Program-made: the position numbers and the translations under genes
Part shown: piece by piece, positions 16,966 to 26,794 of the stretch
How the letters are laid out: each line of letters starts with the position of its first letter
Numbering within the stretch: position 1 is the stretch's first letter
NCBI GenBank assembly: GCA_903844735.1
Contig: CAIMUX010000111.1
Location: 1 to 64,000 of the forward strand
Source: Candidatus Eiseniibacteriota bacterium
GTDB lineage: Bacteria; Eisenbacteria; RBG-16-71-46; CAIMUX01
Direction: 5' to 3'
Length of the DNA: 64,000 nt
The notes under the pieces: generated by a model
What the model was told of the DNA's origin: nothing
The model's database searches: none
Seen by the model: the letters and a program-made list of their open reading frames with translations, nothing else

Positions 16966-19905
16966 TCACTCTGAGGCCGTGTACCTGCAGTTCACGGCCT
17001 CGTCCGCGAATCTCGAGCACCCCAGGAACCACTCCCCGGTAGCGGCGTTCCGTTTCTTCACCAGGCGCCCGCTCCCACACCGGGGGCACTTCCTCTCCTG
17101 GTGCCCACACGTCTCGTCGGAGCATGTCAGCATGGCGTCGTCGATGATCATCATGCCGATCCCACAGGCCGAGCATGACGGCTCCTTGTATTTGCAGGCC
17201 GGCGCGTTCTGGCAGGAGTAGAAAAGACCGTGGGGGCCGCTTCGCGCCACCAGAGCGCCTTCGCGACACGATGGGCAGGGCAGGTTCGGGGCCTTCCCAA
17301 GGGTGATGATCTTGACGCGCCCCTTGGCGATCCCTGCTCGCTCGATCTCCATGACGAACGGTGATGGTTTTGCCAGGTCGCAGACCAGGTAGACGCCCAC
17401 GCGCGCGCGCGTCAGAGCGACGTAGAAGAGCCGGCGCTCCTCGGCGAGGGGAAAACGCTCCGATTCCGGGAGAAGCTCGGCCATGATCGGGTCGTCGAGC
17501 CTCAAGCACGGAAAGCCCAAGCGGTCGTCCGTGAGCCACCCGACCACAACCCAGTCGGCCTCCTTGCCCTTGTACTTGTGGACCGTCGAGAAAGAGATGT
17601 TGAGCCGGGGGTAGCGCTTCCCGAGTGCGATGGCGGTCTCTTTGCCCTCACCCAGCAGCCGTCGATACCTGCCGAGCACGCAGACGGTGGCGCCCGGTGT
17701 GGCACGCTTCTCGATTTCGTCCAGCGCTCGCATGACCGGGCCGATATCGTCGTTCGATGCATGCTGGATGTGCATCGACACCACCTCGCCCCCGTCGACC
17801 GCCGTCCTTGACAAGAGCGTCTTTTGTATCTGCACGGGGTTGTTCTGCACGAACCACCCGCTGATTTCAGCGACCGCCTGGTTGAAACGGAAGGTCGTAT
17901 CGAGCCGGGTCTCCCACGGTTTGCCGCCGACATGGGTTTCGAAGTCGGTCATCAGACCCAGATCGCCGCCGGCGAAGCGGTTGATGGCCTGCCAGTCGTC
18001 TCCGACGCAGGTCAGGCTCGATCCGGGCGTGAGTCCTCGCAGAGCGATCAGAAGCTCTAACTTGGACCTTGAGGCATCCTGGTACTCGTCGATCATGATG
18101 TGGGTGAAGCGTCGGTGCCACGCCCCGGCCGCCAGGGTTTCGCGCGACAGACGGATCATGTCGGAGAAGTCGATGCGCTCCCGCTCCCCCTTCGTCCGCT
18201 GGTAGGCTTTCCAGGCGGGCTCGCAAACCTGTTTGAAGAGTCGGGTGCGTTTGGCGTCCGGGGGACGCTCGGCCTCGGCAAAGACGACGCCGGGATCGTG
18301 TCCTCCCTCGGAAAGAAGCTGGATGTACCGGGAAACCGATTGGTAGAACCAGCGTAGGGCCTGGTCCACCAGGATGCCCGTCTCGGGACCGCTCAGCCCG
18401 GCCAGGACATCACCCCAGTCAAGTTGCGGGACGGTTACCCCGGCATCTTCTAGCGAGTTTCTAAGCCGCATGTCCCAACCGCTGTCGACGAACCACCAAC
18501 TGCATGACTCCACGAGCCGGGTCTCGTAGTCCAGATGGGTGGCGCGTGCCCATGCGAGTTCATCCGCGCATTGTGCGCGGTCCTGAAACCAGGCCGGCAG
18601 CATGCCGGCGGTGTCGAGCGCATGGTGCGCGAGCCACAAGTCCCACTGCGGGAGGTAGAACGTGGGCCTGTACGGACGCCGCGTGCCGGCTCGCGCGGTG
18701 ACTCGCGCCCGAGCGGTCGCGGCCTGTGGGTAGAGCCGCTCATACTCATATTCGATGCCGTGCAGGAAAAGCCAATTGGCGATCCGGAGTTCTTCGCTGT
18801 TCTTCACCCGGTGCCCGCCCTTGTGTGCGCGCAGCGAAGAGGCTTTGATGCTGCGGACATATCCCCTGAAATCCACGCAGGATACCGTCGGGGTCACCGG
18901 TTCGCGATAAAGGAGGATGAGCTCGGCCAGGGCGGATTCGTAGTCCGGACCCCGGCGGAGCTGCTCGACCAGCTCCTGCATGAGTGCCGCCATCCCGGCC
19001 TCGTCCTTCGCCTCTTCGAGGAGCGGCGGGGTCCCCAGGATTCTGTTTCCGAGCGAATGAAACGTCTTGGCCTGGACTCCGGCTCCACCCGCCCGTCCGG
19101 CCCGATCCTGCAGCTCTTCGGCCGCTTTGGTGTTGAAGGCCACGATGAGGATCTCTTCAGGTCTCGCCAGACCCGACTTCACCAGGTAGGCGACTTTCCC
19201 GGCGATCGCTTGCGTCTTGCCGGTCCCGGCGCCGGCGATGACGAGCACATCCGAGTCGTTGCGCACGGCGATCTCGCGCTGCTGGGCGGTCAGGCTCCTG
19301 CCGTTCACGTCATCGAAGAGGGCGGCGTGCTTGACCATTTCCGCTCCTACGAAAGCGTCGTTGGCCCGCTTTGTTGCGCCGTCGTGGTTGGCCCAGAAGT
19401 GCGTCGTGTCACGCAGCATCACCGCTAGGAGTGGCAGGCCCTCCCTGATCTCTTCGCGGTGCACTCTCTCCCAGTCGGCGCTATCAGCCCAGGTTTCCAT
19501 CCATCGGTCGTGTTCCCACCTGGAAATGAACCGAGTGCCGGATACCAGGTCGGCATGACTGCCGGCCCATGCGACCAGCGACGCGAGGCGATCCCGCGAG
19601 GCATGAAGGGTCACCCTCGCCGCCAGTGCAGCAGACATTCTCTCGGCCGCACGGTTCCCCAGTCCGACTGCGTGGAAGCGACGGCCGGAGACGTCCGCCA
19701 ACACGACCGTTCCCCAGATCCGCCCTCTTCTGATCTCCGCGGGTCCCAGGTGTTCGTAGCTGAACGGCTCGCAGGCGGCGGCTCCATCCAGGCCCAGACA
19801 GGACACACCACAGGATCCGAGATGGATTGCCTTGATATTGGCACGCCGGAAGAGCCTGGAGAAGAACCCAGCTCGGAACTCGAGAGCGGCCGGCGAGAGG
19901 TTCAT
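16966..19905 (-). CDS. UvrD/Rep-family helicase, helicase IV-like, with C-terminal zinc fingers
   Basis: The product is 979 residues. An N-terminal domain of about 100 residues resembles the PH-like domain of helicase IV. The SF1A motor follows: Walker A IAGAGTGKT, motif II DEYQDAS, motif IV-VI elements FSTVHKYKGKEADWVV and YVALTRARVGVYLV. The final 110 residues hold three Cys-rich elements of the topoisomerase-I type, with CPSCREGA, CSACGIG and CPRCGSG each starting a Cys4 cluster. It probably unwinds DNA in repair. The ATG at 19905 starts directly before the PH-like domain. Confidence 0.88.
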   Translation of the reverse strand: MNLSPAALEFRAGFFSRLFRRANIKAIHLGSCGVSCLGLDGAAACEPFSYEHLGPAEIRRGRIWGTVVLADVSGRRFHAVGLGNRAAERMSAALAARVTLHASRDRLASLVAWAGSHADLVSGTRFISRWEHDRWMETWADSADWERVHREEIREGLPLLAVMLRDTTHFWANHDGATKRANDAFVGAEMVKHAALFDDVNGRSLTAQQREIAVRNDSDVLVIAGAGTGKTQAIAGKVAYLVKSGLARPEEILIVAFNTKAAEELQDRAGRAGGAGVQAKTFHSLGNRILGTPPLLEEAKDEAGMAALMQELVEQLRRGPDYESALAELILLYREPVTPTVSCVDFRGYVRSIKASSLRAHKGGHRVKNSEELRIANWLFLHGIEYEYERLYPQAATARARVTARAGTRRPYRPTFYLPQWDLWLAHHALDTAGMLPAWFQDRAQCADELAWARATHLDYETRLVESCSWWFVDSGWDMRLRNSLEDAGVTVPQLDWGDVLAGLSGPETGILVDQALRWFYQSVSRYIQLLSEGGHDPGVVFAEAERPPDAKRTRLFKQVCEPAWKAYQRTKGERERIDFSDMIRLSRETLAAGAWHRRFTHIMIDEYQDASRSKLELLIALRGLTPGSSLTCVGDDWQAINRFAGGDLGLMTDFETHVGGKPWETRLDTTFRFNQAVAEISGWFVQNNPVQIQKTLLSRTAVDGGEVVSMHIQHASNDDIGPVMRALDEIEKRATPGATVCVLGRYRRLLGEGKETAIALGKRYPRLNISFSTVHKYKGKEADWVVVGWLTDDRLGFPCLRLDDPIMAELLPESERFPLAEERRLFYVALTRARVGVYLVCDLAKPSPFVMEIERAGIAKGRVKIITLGKAPNLPCPSCREGALVARSGPHGLFYSCQNAPACKYKEPSCSACGIGMMIIDDAMLTCSDETCGHQERKCPRCGSGRLVKKRNAATGEWFLGCSRFADEAVNCRYTASE

Positions 19906-20262
19906 TCTTGAATTCTGCCCATCCGTATGCCATCGCGGGTGATGACGGCCATCCGTCACACAAGCGAACCGGAGCCAAGACCGTGCCTGCGCCGTCCATC
20001 CCTTCCGGTCAACCCGGCCATTGTGGGGGACCGCAGAACCCGAGAGCAGCCGAGGAGCGCGCTCCGTGCCCCCGCGCGTCACCGCTGTCTTACGGCGAAC
20101 ATCAGGAATCGTGCGACTCTGGCGCGGAATCCTGCGCGGAGTGCCATCCCGAGAGTGCAGAACGCAATGCCCGAGTAGGGTGCATTGAACACCCGGGAAC
20201 CCAACACAAGTGCCCGCATTCGTTAGACGGATACGTCGCCGGAAGGAGAAGGCACGGCACTT
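19906..20262. other. Divergent intergenic region
   Basis: These 357 bases separate the helicase (leftward) from the histidine kinase (rightward). I see a GGAAGGAG ribosome-binding site near 20241 but no convincing promoter, repeat or small gene. Confidence 0.4.
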
Positions 20263-22371
20263 GTGGCTCCCTCCAGCGTGAAACTACGCCCTCCCATGCT
20301 CCCGCGCACCCTCCGCGGCCGTTTCCTGGCCGCGTACGGACTCTCGTTGCTTCTTACCTGCGTTTCGCTTGCCCTGCTGTTGTGGGTCCAGGTACGCCAC
20401 ACGATTCACGAGGAGTTCGAGAAAAGGGGGGAGGCTCTCGCTCAGGTCCTCTCCTCCGACGTGCGGGCTACGATGCGCTCCCGCCTGGACCCGACGAATC
20501 CCGCCGGTTTCTCTCCACAGGCGCTGGCCGCCTTGCAGGAGCGTGTGCAGTCGCTTCTGTCGAACGAGGATGTCGAGCTCGCGACGGTTCAAGATCAGGC
20601 TGGCCAACTGCTCGCTCAGGCAGGAGTTGCGGGCTCTGATCTGCGCTGGTTTCGCACCGAAATGACAATGCGAGCGTGGCAGCCGCAGCGCTACACCGTG
20701 ATGGAGCTAAGGACGCCCGATGGAGCGCAGTTGACTGGATTCAGCCTGCCGGTGTTTCCGGAACATTCGTCGATTGCGGTCGGGGCCGCCTCGTCGTCGC
20801 GGGTCAGGGTCGCCTCGCCGGCGGAAAAGATCACCGGCCTCGGCGTCGTGCGCGTGGGCCTCTCCGCCCGGCGCGCACTGGGCCGCGTAAACCGGGCTCT
20901 TTTTGTCTCACTCGGAGCCGGGATCGCCCTCACCCTGCTCGGCCTGATCGGCATGGTCTCGCTCACGCGCTGGACCCTTCGACCGCTCGGACGCATGGCC
21001 CAGATCGCCCGAGCTGTGGCGCAGGGAGATCTCTCGCAGCGGGTGGCGGTGGAATCGCTCGACGAGGTCGGAACGCTGGCGCGGGCCTTCGGGGAGATGA
21101 CCGAAAGCTTGTCGCTGAGCCGCGCGGAATTGGACCACCGGAATCACGCCCTGCTGGAGGCGGTGACGGAGAAGGAGCGGCTCTATCGCGAAACGGAGTG
21201 CTCACTCACGGAACTGCGAAACGCCCAGTCCCGTCTCGCCTATTCGGAGGAAGCCCGGCGCATGGACCGTCTGCGAACCGTCGGCCAGATGGCCAGCGGC
21301 ATCGCCCACAACTTCAACAATGTGCTGTCAGTCATCATCGGCCGGGTTCAGATCCTAAAGCTCCGATCCGAAGCCTGCGCGTTGCCTCCGGCGACGATCG
21401 CGGACGGCCTGGACGTGATCGAGCGGGCCGGCCTCGATGGCGCAGAGACCGTACGCCGTCTGCAGGAGTTCAGCCGTGGGGAGAGCCCCCAGAGGCCGGT
21501 GCCCAGCGACCTGAATGAGATCATCCGCGGAATCCTGGAGATCACGAAACCACGCTGGAAGGACCAGGTGGAGAGAAACGGCGTGCATATCCGGGCGGGG
21601 TTGGAGCTACAACGACTGCCACATGTTGCGGTCGTGGCCTCGGAGATCCGCGAGGTCCTGACGAACCTGATCTTCAATGCCGTGGACGCGATGCCGCACG
21701 GCGGCGATCTCACCATTGGAACCGATCAGGATGCGAGAGGGATCCGTCTCTGGGTCCGGGACAGCGGCATCGGCATGCCGCCCGCCGTCCGGGAGCGGGT
21801 ATTCGATCCATTCTATACCACGAAGGGAGTCAAGGGGACCGGGTTGGGTCTGTCCACCGTGTATGGCATCGTCAAGCGGCACGGCGGGGAGATCGAAGTC
21901 CACACCCAGGAGGGGAAGGGCACCGTGTTCACGATCACCCTTCCCCCTACACAACCGGCCGGTGCCGGAAGAAGCGAGGAAACGATGATGCAGCACCAAC
22001 CCTGGCGGATCCTGGTGGGCGACGATGAGTCGAACGTGCGCGATGTCCTGGTAGAACTTCTGCAGATGTTCGGCCACGAAGTCCACGCGGCGTCGGGCGG
22101 GGCGGAGATCCTGCGGAGCATGAAGACCAATGCCTATGACCTGGTCTTCACCGACCTGGGGATGCCCGACATGTCAGGGTGGGAAGTGGCGGAGGAAATC
22201 CGCAAGGACGACCCGGCGATTCCGATCATTCTGGCGACCGGCTGGGGCTCGCAGATCAGTCCGGCGGATGCCGAGGCCCGCGGGGTGACCAGGGTGCTGG
22301 CGAAGCCGTATACGTTCCAGAAGATCTCTTCGGTCATTGCGGAGATTCAGGGTATGCGGCAGGCGGCATGA
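20263..22371 (+). CDS. Hybrid sensor histidine kinase / response regulator
   Basis: The product is 702 residues. Transmembrane helix 1 lies near 22-42, followed by an extracytoplasmic sensor region of about 170 residues, helix 2 near 213-236 and HAMP to about 290. A coiled-coil leads to the phosphoacceptor box GIAHNFNNVLS (His349), as in NtrB/ZraS-type kinases. HATPase motifs are present, such as GTGLGLSTVYGIVKRHGG. A C-terminal receiver domain (from about 575) has phospho-Asp631 in FTDLGMPDMSG. GTG at 20263 is used; the ATG at 20296 is an alternative. The stop overlaps the next ATG (ATGA), so the kinase is coupled to a TPR lipoprotein that may share its signal. Confidence 0.88.
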   Translation: MAPSSVKLRPPMLPRTLRGRFLAAYGLSLLLTCVSLALLLWVQVRHTIHEEFEKRGEALAQVLSSDVRATMRSRLDPTNPAGFSPQALAALQERVQSLLSNEDVELATVQDQAGQLLAQAGVAGSDLRWFRTEMTMRAWQPQRYTVMELRTPDGAQLTGFSLPVFPEHSSIAVGAASSSRVRVASPAEKITGLGVVRVGLSARRALGRVNRALFVSLGAGIALTLLGLIGMVSLTRWTLRPLGRMAQIARAVAQGDLSQRVAVESLDEVGTLARAFGEMTESLSLSRAELDHRNHALLEAVTEKERLYRETECSLTELRNAQSRLAYSEEARRMDRLRTVGQMASGIAHNFNNVLSVIIGRVQILKLRSEACALPPATIADGLDVIERAGLDGAETVRRLQEFSRGESPQRPVPSDLNEIIRGILEITKPRWKDQVERNGVHIRAGLELQRLPHVAVVASEIREVLTNLIFNAVDAMPHGGDLTIGTDQDARGIRLWVRDSGIGMPPAVRERVFDPFYTTKGVKGTGLGLSTVYGIVKRHGGEIEVHTQEGKGTVFTITLPPTQPAGAGRSEETMMQHQPWRILVGDDESNVRDVLVELLQMFGHEVHAASGGAEILRSMKTNAYDLVFTDLGMPDMSGWEVAEEIRKDDPAIPIILATGWGSQISPADAEARGVTRVLAKPYTFQKISSVIAEIQGMRQAA

Positions 22372-23838
22372 GACGCGGCCCGTCGAAACTCCTGTCATGG
22401 CTGACGCTGGCCACGGCCCTCGCATTCGCGGGGTGCGCTCGTCGTAAAGGCGACCCGGACCGATCGCGAAGTCACGACAAGCTCCGCGGAAGCGTATCGG
22501 TTGTATCAGAGCGGGATGAACCAGTGGCGGAGCGTCAAGCTGGATGCCGCTGATAGCTCCTGGGCCGCCGCGACGGAACTCGACCCTGGCTTTGCCATGG
22601 CCTGGGCGCGTCGCGGCATACTCGCGTACCAACGAGGACAGATGCTGCCCGCGCGGGCCCACGTCACCCATGCGGAATCCTTGGCCAAACGTCTGTCATC
22701 CTCGGAGCGGGTATGCCTCCGGTGGTTCCGGGCGAAGATCGAAGGGGACACACGATCGGAACGGGTGTGCATCGACGCCGTGCTGGGCAAGCATCCCGGT
22801 GATGTCGAGGCTCTGTTCTCGAGATACTGGCTTCAGGTCGATGCAGGCGAGGTGGAAGCGGGTGTCAGCACGTTACGGGAGATCTTGAAGTCCGATCCGT
22901 CGTTTGTGGTTGCCTACAACAACATGGGCTACGCGCTGGCCGACCTCCGACGATTCGACGAAGCGTTGGAGGCCCTGCGCAAGTACGCCTTCGTCAACTC
23001 CGACGAGCCCAATCCCCACGACAGCCTTGGGGAGTTATACGAGAGACTTGGCCGCTACGCCGAAGCCGAGGCCGAGTACGCCCGGGCCATCAGCGCGGAC
23101 AGCACCTTCCTCTGGGCACGCGTGCACCAGGCCCGGCTGTTCTGTTCCATGGGGCGGTACCGGGAAGCGCTTGAGGCGACCGGGCCGGGCAGCGCGGCTC
23201 TCTCCCCTCTGAGCCGGAAGCAACTGCGGAATCGCACGGTCTACACGCTGCTCCAAGCCGGCCGCTACGACGAGGCGCTCAGCATGATGGACGCCATGCG
23301 GGATTCGCTCTTTCAGCCCAGTACATGGTTCCACTGTCGGGCCGAGATTCTTGAGCAGAAGGGTGATGCTGTCGGCGTGGACGCGATGCGAGACAGCCTG
23401 CTTCAGCTCCTCGCCACCCCGGGGGACGCCTCAGCAATGTCGACGGACTTCCTCAGGATGTCCGTTCGGTCACTCTCCTCGGAGGTTCACGGGGACTGGG
23501 GGACGGCCGCCGATTCCCTGCAGGCTTGGCTTACCCGCGTGCATCCGGCGTGGGACGGCAAGCACGAGACGCTTCTCCGTCTGGCGGATGACCTCTCACG
23601 CGCCGGACGTCTCGACGATGCACTTGCGGCTACCGGGCAGGTTCTCGCCGACAATCCGGGCCACGCGCGGGCGCTCTGCCTGCAGGCTCGCGCCCTCGAC
23701 AAGTCCGGGCGTGCTGCCGAAGCGCTCGATGCGTGGCGGCGGACTGCCGAAAGCCTCGACCGCGCCGATCCGGGTGAGCCGATGCGCGAAGAGGCGGCGC
23801 TGAGACTGAGCCTTGCGGGCGCGCGGCCCTCCCCCTGA
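22368..23838 (+). CDS. TPR lipoprotein with probable frameshift
   Basis: The ATG at 22368 (ATGA overlap with the kinase) begins a lipoprotein signal ending LAFAGC. After about 25 codons this frame degenerates. The frame one base away becomes protein-like at about 22444 (EVTTSSAEAYRLYQSG) and runs to 23838 as a TPR protein of about 460 residues. The whole span is one base longer than a multiple of three, consistent with a single-base insertion near 22437-22447. Repeats such as VVAYNNMGYALADLRRFDEA and NPHDSLGELYERLGRYAEA are typical TPRs. It is either a real pseudogene or an assembly error; an internal TTG at 22501 is a weak alternative start. Confidence 0.7.
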
Positions 23839-23842
23839 GCTC

Positions 23843-25054
23843 TCAGAACGCCGAGGCGCGAGATCTCCGGCCGAGCACCGCGATGAGCCCGAGGAAGACG
23901 ACAAGCCCGGCCAGCCCGAACGCCGCTTCGGTATGCAACATGCCCGCCGGTCCCCAGCGCGTGTGGGCCCAACCGTCGATCCGGGTCATGTAGTAGATCG
24001 GCGTGTTGGAAAGTGAGGCGAAGACATTGTACTTGGTGGCCGCGGCGCCCTGGCCCATCGCCTCGAGAACGAAGGCCGTGAAGCCCGCGAACGTGAGTCC
24101 GGTAATCAATGCATAGAGCGTTGTGAAGACAATGTAGCTCATCTCGGTTCGGGGCGCCATCGCCATGGCCACAGCGCAGAGGGCCTGGAGAATGCCGTAC
24201 AACACATAGGCGGTCTTGCGGTTCATACGGTCGCAGATCCATCCGCCAAGGAGGCAGCCGATCGCGGAGACGATCCCGCCGAGCACACCCGTGACGACCG
24301 CCACCGTGTTGGCGGAAGCGTGCCAGTCGTCAGCGCACGCGGACCAGAGGCCCCCCGCCGCACCCGATCCGATCGGCAGGATACAGAGGAATAGGGCCAG
24401 AAAGCCGGCGCGGGCCTTGGCCATGCTCCAAAGATCGACCCCCACGTTGACCAGGCTCCGTCCCAGGCCTCCATCCCGGTGCGCCGACGGCGGCTCGGGC
24501 ACGAAGAGGAGGCCGACCGCACAGAGCAGACAGGCCAGGCCGAGAATCGCGCCGGCCATCCACGGAGCCGGCAGGTGCTGGGCCATCAACAGACCAGCCC
24601 CACCGCCGAGGCCCCCGCCCCCGAGATTCCCCGCCTGAAACCAGCCGCCGGCGCGACCCTGCTCGCTCTCCGGCGTACCGTAGGCCATGAGGCTCTCGAC
24701 CGACATCCCCAGAAAGGTCACGGCGATATTCGAAACGAGCACGACGATCGACAAGATCGGCAGGCTGCTCCCTTTCGCTGGAAACGCGCCGGTCGCCCAG
24801 ATGCCGGCCGCGCTTACGACGCACGCGAGAACATACCAGGTCTTTCGACTCAGGGTGGTGTCGGCGATGGGAGCCCAGGCAAACTTCCAGGTGTGGGGCA
24901 CCAAGCCGAGGGCCAAGAGCGCGGCGGTCTGCGTCAACGAGACCCCGCCCTTCGAGAGCAGGTAGGCGACCGAGACCGAAAGGAAGCCCGCCATCACCCC
25001 AAACGGCAGGATGAGGAACATGAACACCATGGGGTGGGTGTGCCGCGTGGTCAT
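23843..25054 (-). CDS. MFS transporter, AmpG-like
   Basis: The product is 403 residues with about 12 hydrophobic segments. The N-terminal pattern HTWKFAWAPIAD and the later CDRMNRKTAYVLYG loop resemble the AmpG / acetyl-CoA transporter branch of the major facilitator superfamily. The substrate is uncertain; muropeptides or a cofactor are possible. The ATG at 25054 is chosen, with an ATG at 25102 as an alternative. It is divergent from a second transporter across about 218 bases and ends 4 bases from the TPR gene end. Confidence 0.8.
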   Translation of the reverse strand: MTTRHTHPMVFMFLILPFGVMAGFLSVSVAYLLSKGGVSLTQTAALLALGLVPHTWKFAWAPIADTTLSRKTWYVLACVVSAAGIWATGAFPAKGSSLPILSIVVLVSNIAVTFLGMSVESLMAYGTPESEQGRAGGWFQAGNLGGGGLGGGAGLLMAQHLPAPWMAGAILGLACLLCAVGLLFVPEPPSAHRDGGLGRSLVNVGVDLWSMAKARAGFLALFLCILPIGSGAAGGLWSACADDWHASANTVAVVTGVLGGIVSAIGCLLGGWICDRMNRKTAYVLYGILQALCAVAMAMAPRTEMSYIVFTTLYALITGLTFAGFTAFVLEAMGQGAAATKYNVFASLSNTPIYYMTRIDGWAHTRWGPAGMLHTEAAFGLAGLVVFLGLIAVLGRRSRASAF

Positions 25055-25272
25055 AACACCAGCATGGTAGCAGAGCCAATCCCGCGGCCGCATCGGAATC
25101 AAGGTTCAACGGAAACCCATGGCCAAGCCGCGGGGCCGACTTGGTTCCGTGGCGGATTGGATTCTTGACCAAGCCCGCTCCTTACTCCCATACTCGCCTG
25201 GGGCAACAGGGCCCCGAATGGAAATTCTTCGCGCCCCGCCGCGGCCGGGCACCTGCACCAGGGAGGTGACCC

Positions 25273-26622
25273 TTGGCTGAGACCGACGATCCCGCCGCGA
25301 ATGGGCCCCTGGCGGCCGAGCAGCAGGCAGCCCATCTCTCCGATTCCACCTCCGGCGTCACCTACTCCCAGTTTCGGATTCTCGTGGCGGCGGGCGCTTT
25401 TGCCACGACGATCGCGCAAGTCAAGTCGGTCGGCAGGCTCCCGCTCCAGACCCTGCTGAAGGGTCACTATCACTTCAACGCCACCCAGATTGCGACATTC
25501 ATGGGGATCGCGGTCTTCGCTTGGAACCTAAAACCGTTCGCCGGCATCCTCACGGACGCCTTCCCGCTCTTCCGAACGCGCCGGCGCCACTACATGATGC
25601 TCAGCGCGGGTGCGGCCGCTCTCTGCTGGCTCATCATGGGTCTGGTGTACGGGCATTACAGCGTGCTGCTGGGCGCGGCGGTGGCTCTCAACATTTTCAT
25701 GGTCATCGCCAGCACCGTGATGGGCGGACTGATGGTGGAGGCCGGCCAGCGCTACGACGCGGCGGGCCGGATCACCTCCCTGCGGCAGGCCGTGCAGAGC
25801 ACGAGTAGCCTGATCAACGGGGTTCTGGGCGGTTGGCTGGCCACCATCGCCTTCGGGTGGACGGCCGGTGTCGGGGCCTTCCTCTTGTTCCTCCTGGTAC
25901 CCCTGACCTTCAAGTATCTGCGGGAAAAACCGCTGGCTCAGCGTGACACTCACGTATTTGTCAATGCCCGGGCTCAGCTCAAGACCATCGTCCGGGCCCG
26001 CACACTCTGGGCCGCGGCGGTCGTGGTCTTCCTCTTCTACATGGCACCGGGATTCTACACCCCGCTCTATTTCATCCAGACGGACAAGCTGGGGTTCTCA
26101 ACCAGCTACATCGGCCTGATCGAGACGGTGGCCGGCGGGCTGGGCCTCGTGTCGGCCTTGCTCTACGGAAGGTTCTGCAAGAAGCTGAGTCTTCGCGCCC
26201 TGCTCACGATCGGCATCGGAGTCAGCGCGGCCTGGACCCTGATGTACGTCTTCTACGGCCGCACGGTCACTCTGGGCGTTGGTGGCATCGGGCCTTTCGT
26301 CTTGGACGGTCACGCGACCGCCATGGCCATCGACGCCATGATGACGTTTCTTGGGGTCATCGCGGAAGTCGCGATGATGCACTTGGCCGTGCGCGCCACT
26401 CCCAAGGGGTGCGAAGCGCTCGGGTTTTCTTTGATGATGAGCGTGCGCAACTTCGCCCTGACGGCCAACGACATTCTTGGCTCCTGGCTGATCGATTCCC
26501 GCCATTGGGAGTTCAATCGGTTGGTGTTTGTGAACGCGGGCACCACGGCGCTGGTCTTAGTGCTGATCCCGTTGCTTCCGAAAATCCTCATGGATCGCCG
26601 GGAGGGGGACGCGGGGAAGTAG
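25273..26622 (+). CDS. MFS / BT1-type (folate-biopterin-like) transporter
   Basis: The product is 449 residues with about 12 membrane segments after a 35-residue polar leader. KPFAGILTDAFPLF followed by RRRHY resembles the signature of the folate-biopterin (BT1) transporter family, and a central charged loop separates two six-helix bundles. The start is a TTG at 25273 immediately behind GGGAGGTGA. The substrate is not determinable. The adjacent divergent AmpG-like carrier suggests the two may serve a common uptake task. Confidence 0.75.
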   Translation: MAETDDPAANGPLAAEQQAAHLSDSTSGVTYSQFRILVAAGAFATTIAQVKSVGRLPLQTLLKGHYHFNATQIATFMGIAVFAWNLKPFAGILTDAFPLFRTRRRHYMMLSAGAAALCWLIMGLVYGHYSVLLGAAVALNIFMVIASTVMGGLMVEAGQRYDAAGRITSLRQAVQSTSSLINGVLGGWLATIAFGWTAGVGAFLLFLLVPLTFKYLREKPLAQRDTHVFVNARAQLKTIVRARTLWAAAVVVFLFYMAPGFYTPLYFIQTDKLGFSTSYIGLIETVAGGLGLVSALLYGRFCKKLSLRALLTIGIGVSAAWTLMYVFYGRTVTLGVGGIGPFVLDGHATAMAIDAMMTFLGVIAEVAMMHLAVRATPKGCEALGFSLMMSVRNFALTANDILGSWLIDSRHWEFNRLVFVNAGTTALVLVLIPLLPKILMDRREGDAGK

Positions 26623-26794
26623 CGGCAGGCGATTAGCGAGAAGGGGTTGTTTGGCGGGAGCGCCACCGGGCCGTGGGGGATCACGCAACCACTTGGGCCG
26701 TTGGCTAACTGAGGACCACGATCACGCCTGGCGGATGCTGCAGGAGCGGGTTCGGATGACTTCGCCACCCGCCGGACCCTAACCCCTATAACCG

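Noticed and set aside
20245-20266. Sigma-54 promoter before the histidine kinase
   Set aside because: GGCAC is present but the -12 GC is missing.
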